Part shown: piece by piece, positions 6,558-7,564 of the stretch | Numbering within the stretch: the first letter of the stretch is position 1 | Layout of the letters: the number at the start of each line of letters is the position of its first letter | Origin: Acidisarcina sp. | GTDB taxonomy: Bacteria; Acidobacteriota; Blastocatellia; Pyrinomonadales; Pyrinomonadaceae | DNA length: 7,564 bases | Assembly: GCA_021155145.1 (NCBI GenBank) | Contig: JAJNPX010000333.1 | Span: 1-7,564 of the forward strand | Direction of reading: 5' to 3' | Position numbers and translations under genes: made by a program | The notes under the pieces: model-generated | The model's input: only the letters and a program-made list of their open reading frames with translations | Database searches by the model: none | Told to the model about the DNA's origin: nothing

Positions 6558-7364
6558 TTATTCACTTTCGGGATCGATCTCGATCTTAACCTCGAAAGCT
6601 CCCGTGTTGTCGTTCAGGTTCCCTTCGTTGATGCCGAGGAACAGCGCTCCGTCCCGCTGTGCGACAAATTCGCGGCTCGTACCGATGTAGATAAAGTCGT
6701 TATTATCATCACCGATCACCGCGATAAGAGCTCCCGTCGGCACAGCCTTGAGCAGCTTTGTCGGGTCGTCCACATCGTTCAGGCCGCCCGGAGCGCTTCG
6801 CCTGGCGCCGCCTAGACCTACCTCTCCGCTCCCCGATATACGGATCTTCTGGCCCTTGCGTACGACCCATCCAGAGTTGGTCCAACCGTTATTCGAATTG
6901 TCTGCAAGAACTTTAACGTTTACCTCAATCGGCTTCGAGCCCGAGACCTTGCGGGTCGTCGGCGGCGTGGTGCGTGATGAGGTGTCCACCACAGGCACGG
7001 TCGCTGCGGTTTCCCGTTTGTCGTTGATCGGCCGGGGCGGAGTGGATCCGACGGTGTCGGAGATCACTACCCTTGGCGGCGGTGTATTGTTGGAGACCCG
7101 GGCGGGTTTAGCCGCCGTCTGCCCCGATGTCGCGATCCCGTCAAATGCAATGGATTCGACCTCGGAAGCGGCAAATGTTAGCTCCCGGCGACGTTCGCCT
7201 TCGCCAATAACGACGACAAATCGCCCATCCTTAAATCCGGTGATCGTTCCCTTAATAATGCTTCCGTCCTTTAGACGAATGGTATCCGCAAATATAGAAA
7301 CCGCCATTAGGGCCGCAACCAGAACGGATCCTAACTTCCTATAGATCGTGATGTGAGCCGACAT
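6558..7364 (-). CDS. secreted protein with LSm-like N-terminal region and PA-IL (LecA)-like C-terminal domain
   Basis: The product has 268 residues. The signal peptide is about 1-26 (hydrophobic LGSVLVAALMAVSIFA, then D27). Residues 27-75 (DTIRLKDGSIIKGTITGF...RFVVVIG...ELTFAASEVESIAF) form a short beta-rich unit like the small barrel found at the start of many acidobacterial secreted proteins. Residues 76-145 are a Pro/Thr/Ser-rich linker. Residues 146-263 resemble PA-IL-like domains: V-rich first strand, RKGQKIRISGSGEVGLGG, a G-A-L-I-x-x-IG core, FIYIG, and the closing GINEGNLNDNTGAFEVKI, which corresponds to the loop that in LecA holds Ca2+ and galactose. Sugar binding is an inference; the calcium-ligand positions match only partly. 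GGAGG sits four bases before the ATG at 7364. The VWFA gene follows 180 bases downstream on the same strand. Confidence 0.85.
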   Translation of the reverse strand: MSAHITIYRKLGSVLVAALMAVSIFADTIRLKDGSIIKGTITGFKDGRFVVVIGEGERRRELTFAASEVESIAFDGIATSGQTAAKPARVSNNTPPPRVVISDTVGSTPPRPINDKRETAATVPVVDTSSRTTPPTTRKVSGSKPIEVNVKVLADNSNNGWTNSGWVVRKGQKIRISGSGEVGLGGARRSAPGGLNDVDDPTKLLKAVPTGALIAVIGDDNNDFIYIGTSREFVAQRDGALFLGINEGNLNDNTGAFEVKIEIDPESE

Positions 7365-7470
7365 AGATCCTCCGCGAACGATCGCTTATCAAAGCAGGTA
7401 AACCGCAAAAACAGATGATGAATGGAAGAGTAGCGTTGTAATCAAATCGGATTGCTCCGGCTGGACGAAC

Positions 7471-7505
7471 ATTATAATACGTATTTCGAGATCGGGGGGA
7501 GTCAA
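7471..7505 (-). promoter_or_regulatory. candidate promoter for the PA-IL-like gene, with a palindromic -10 box
   Basis: TATAAT (7476-7471, minus) is a perfect -10. The nearest good -35, TTGACT (7505-7500), is 23 bases away, too far for a normal housekeeping promoter, and the base run at the ideal -35 position is CCCCCC. Transcription would start near 7464, giving a T-rich leader of about 100 bases. Two ten-base palindromes flank the element: AATACGTATT (7476-7485) and TCAATATTGA (7502-7511). They could be operator sites. Confidence 0.4.
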
Positions 7506-7564
7506 TATTGATCGGGCTCCGATGCAAGACCTGGTCGGCTCGCTCGTTCTAATGTTGAAGCGCG

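Noticed and set aside
6748..7344. A 198-codon plus-strand open frame
   Set aside because: It is antisense to the PA-IL-like gene. Its composition (Pro, Arg, Ser, Thr rich) is what the complement of that gene gives.
7522..7564. Possible start of a rightward gene (ATG at 7522)
   Set aside because: Only 14 codons are visible and no Shine-Dalgarno site sits at the right distance, so it is mentioned under the bidirectional promoter but not listed as a gene.

Overview
The window looks like chromosomal DNA of an Acidobacteriota bacterium, probably class Blastocatellia. Two things suggest this: a secreted protein of the acidobacterial VWFA-related type, and a secreted protein joining a short beta-barrel-like N-terminal region to a PA-IL (LecA)-like C-terminal domain, a combination I associate with this group. 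GC content is moderate by eye. I see no tRNA, rRNA, insertion sequence, CRISPR array or phage gene.

Left part, plus strand (1-3161). The window opens inside a gene whose last codons (stop at 60-62) resemble the end of a tetrapyrrole methylase such as CobA/SUMT. Next comes a probable operon: glmM (phosphoglucosamine mutase, cell-wall precursor supply), aroB (3-dehydroquinate synthase, aromatic amino acid pathway) and a small one-pass membrane protein resembling the DUF4845 family.

Right part, minus strand (7364 down to 3162). Read in transcription order, this holds the secreted PA-IL-like protein, a secreted VWFA-related protein with a degenerate metal site, an intrinsic terminator, and a large uncharacterised radical SAM protein of the TIGR03960 type. 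The radical SAM gene converges on the DUF4845-like gene, and the two stop codons abut inside the palindrome TGATCA with no spacer.

The two halves look functionally independent: biosynthetic housekeeping on the left, envelope or extracellular functions plus an orphan radical SAM enzyme on the right. The two secreted proteins are adjacent and co-oriented but may have separate promoters. A palindromic ATTATAAT at 7471-7478 puts a consensus -10 box on both strands, so divergent transcription beyond the right edge is possible. The three exported or membrane proteins have clear Shine-Dalgarno sequences. The three cytosolic enzymes do not, and for two of these (glmM and the radical SAM gene) the best promoter guess gives a leader of only about 10 bases. 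No complete undescribed system is evident; the best leads are the secreted lectin-like/VWFA pair and the orphan radical SAM protein.
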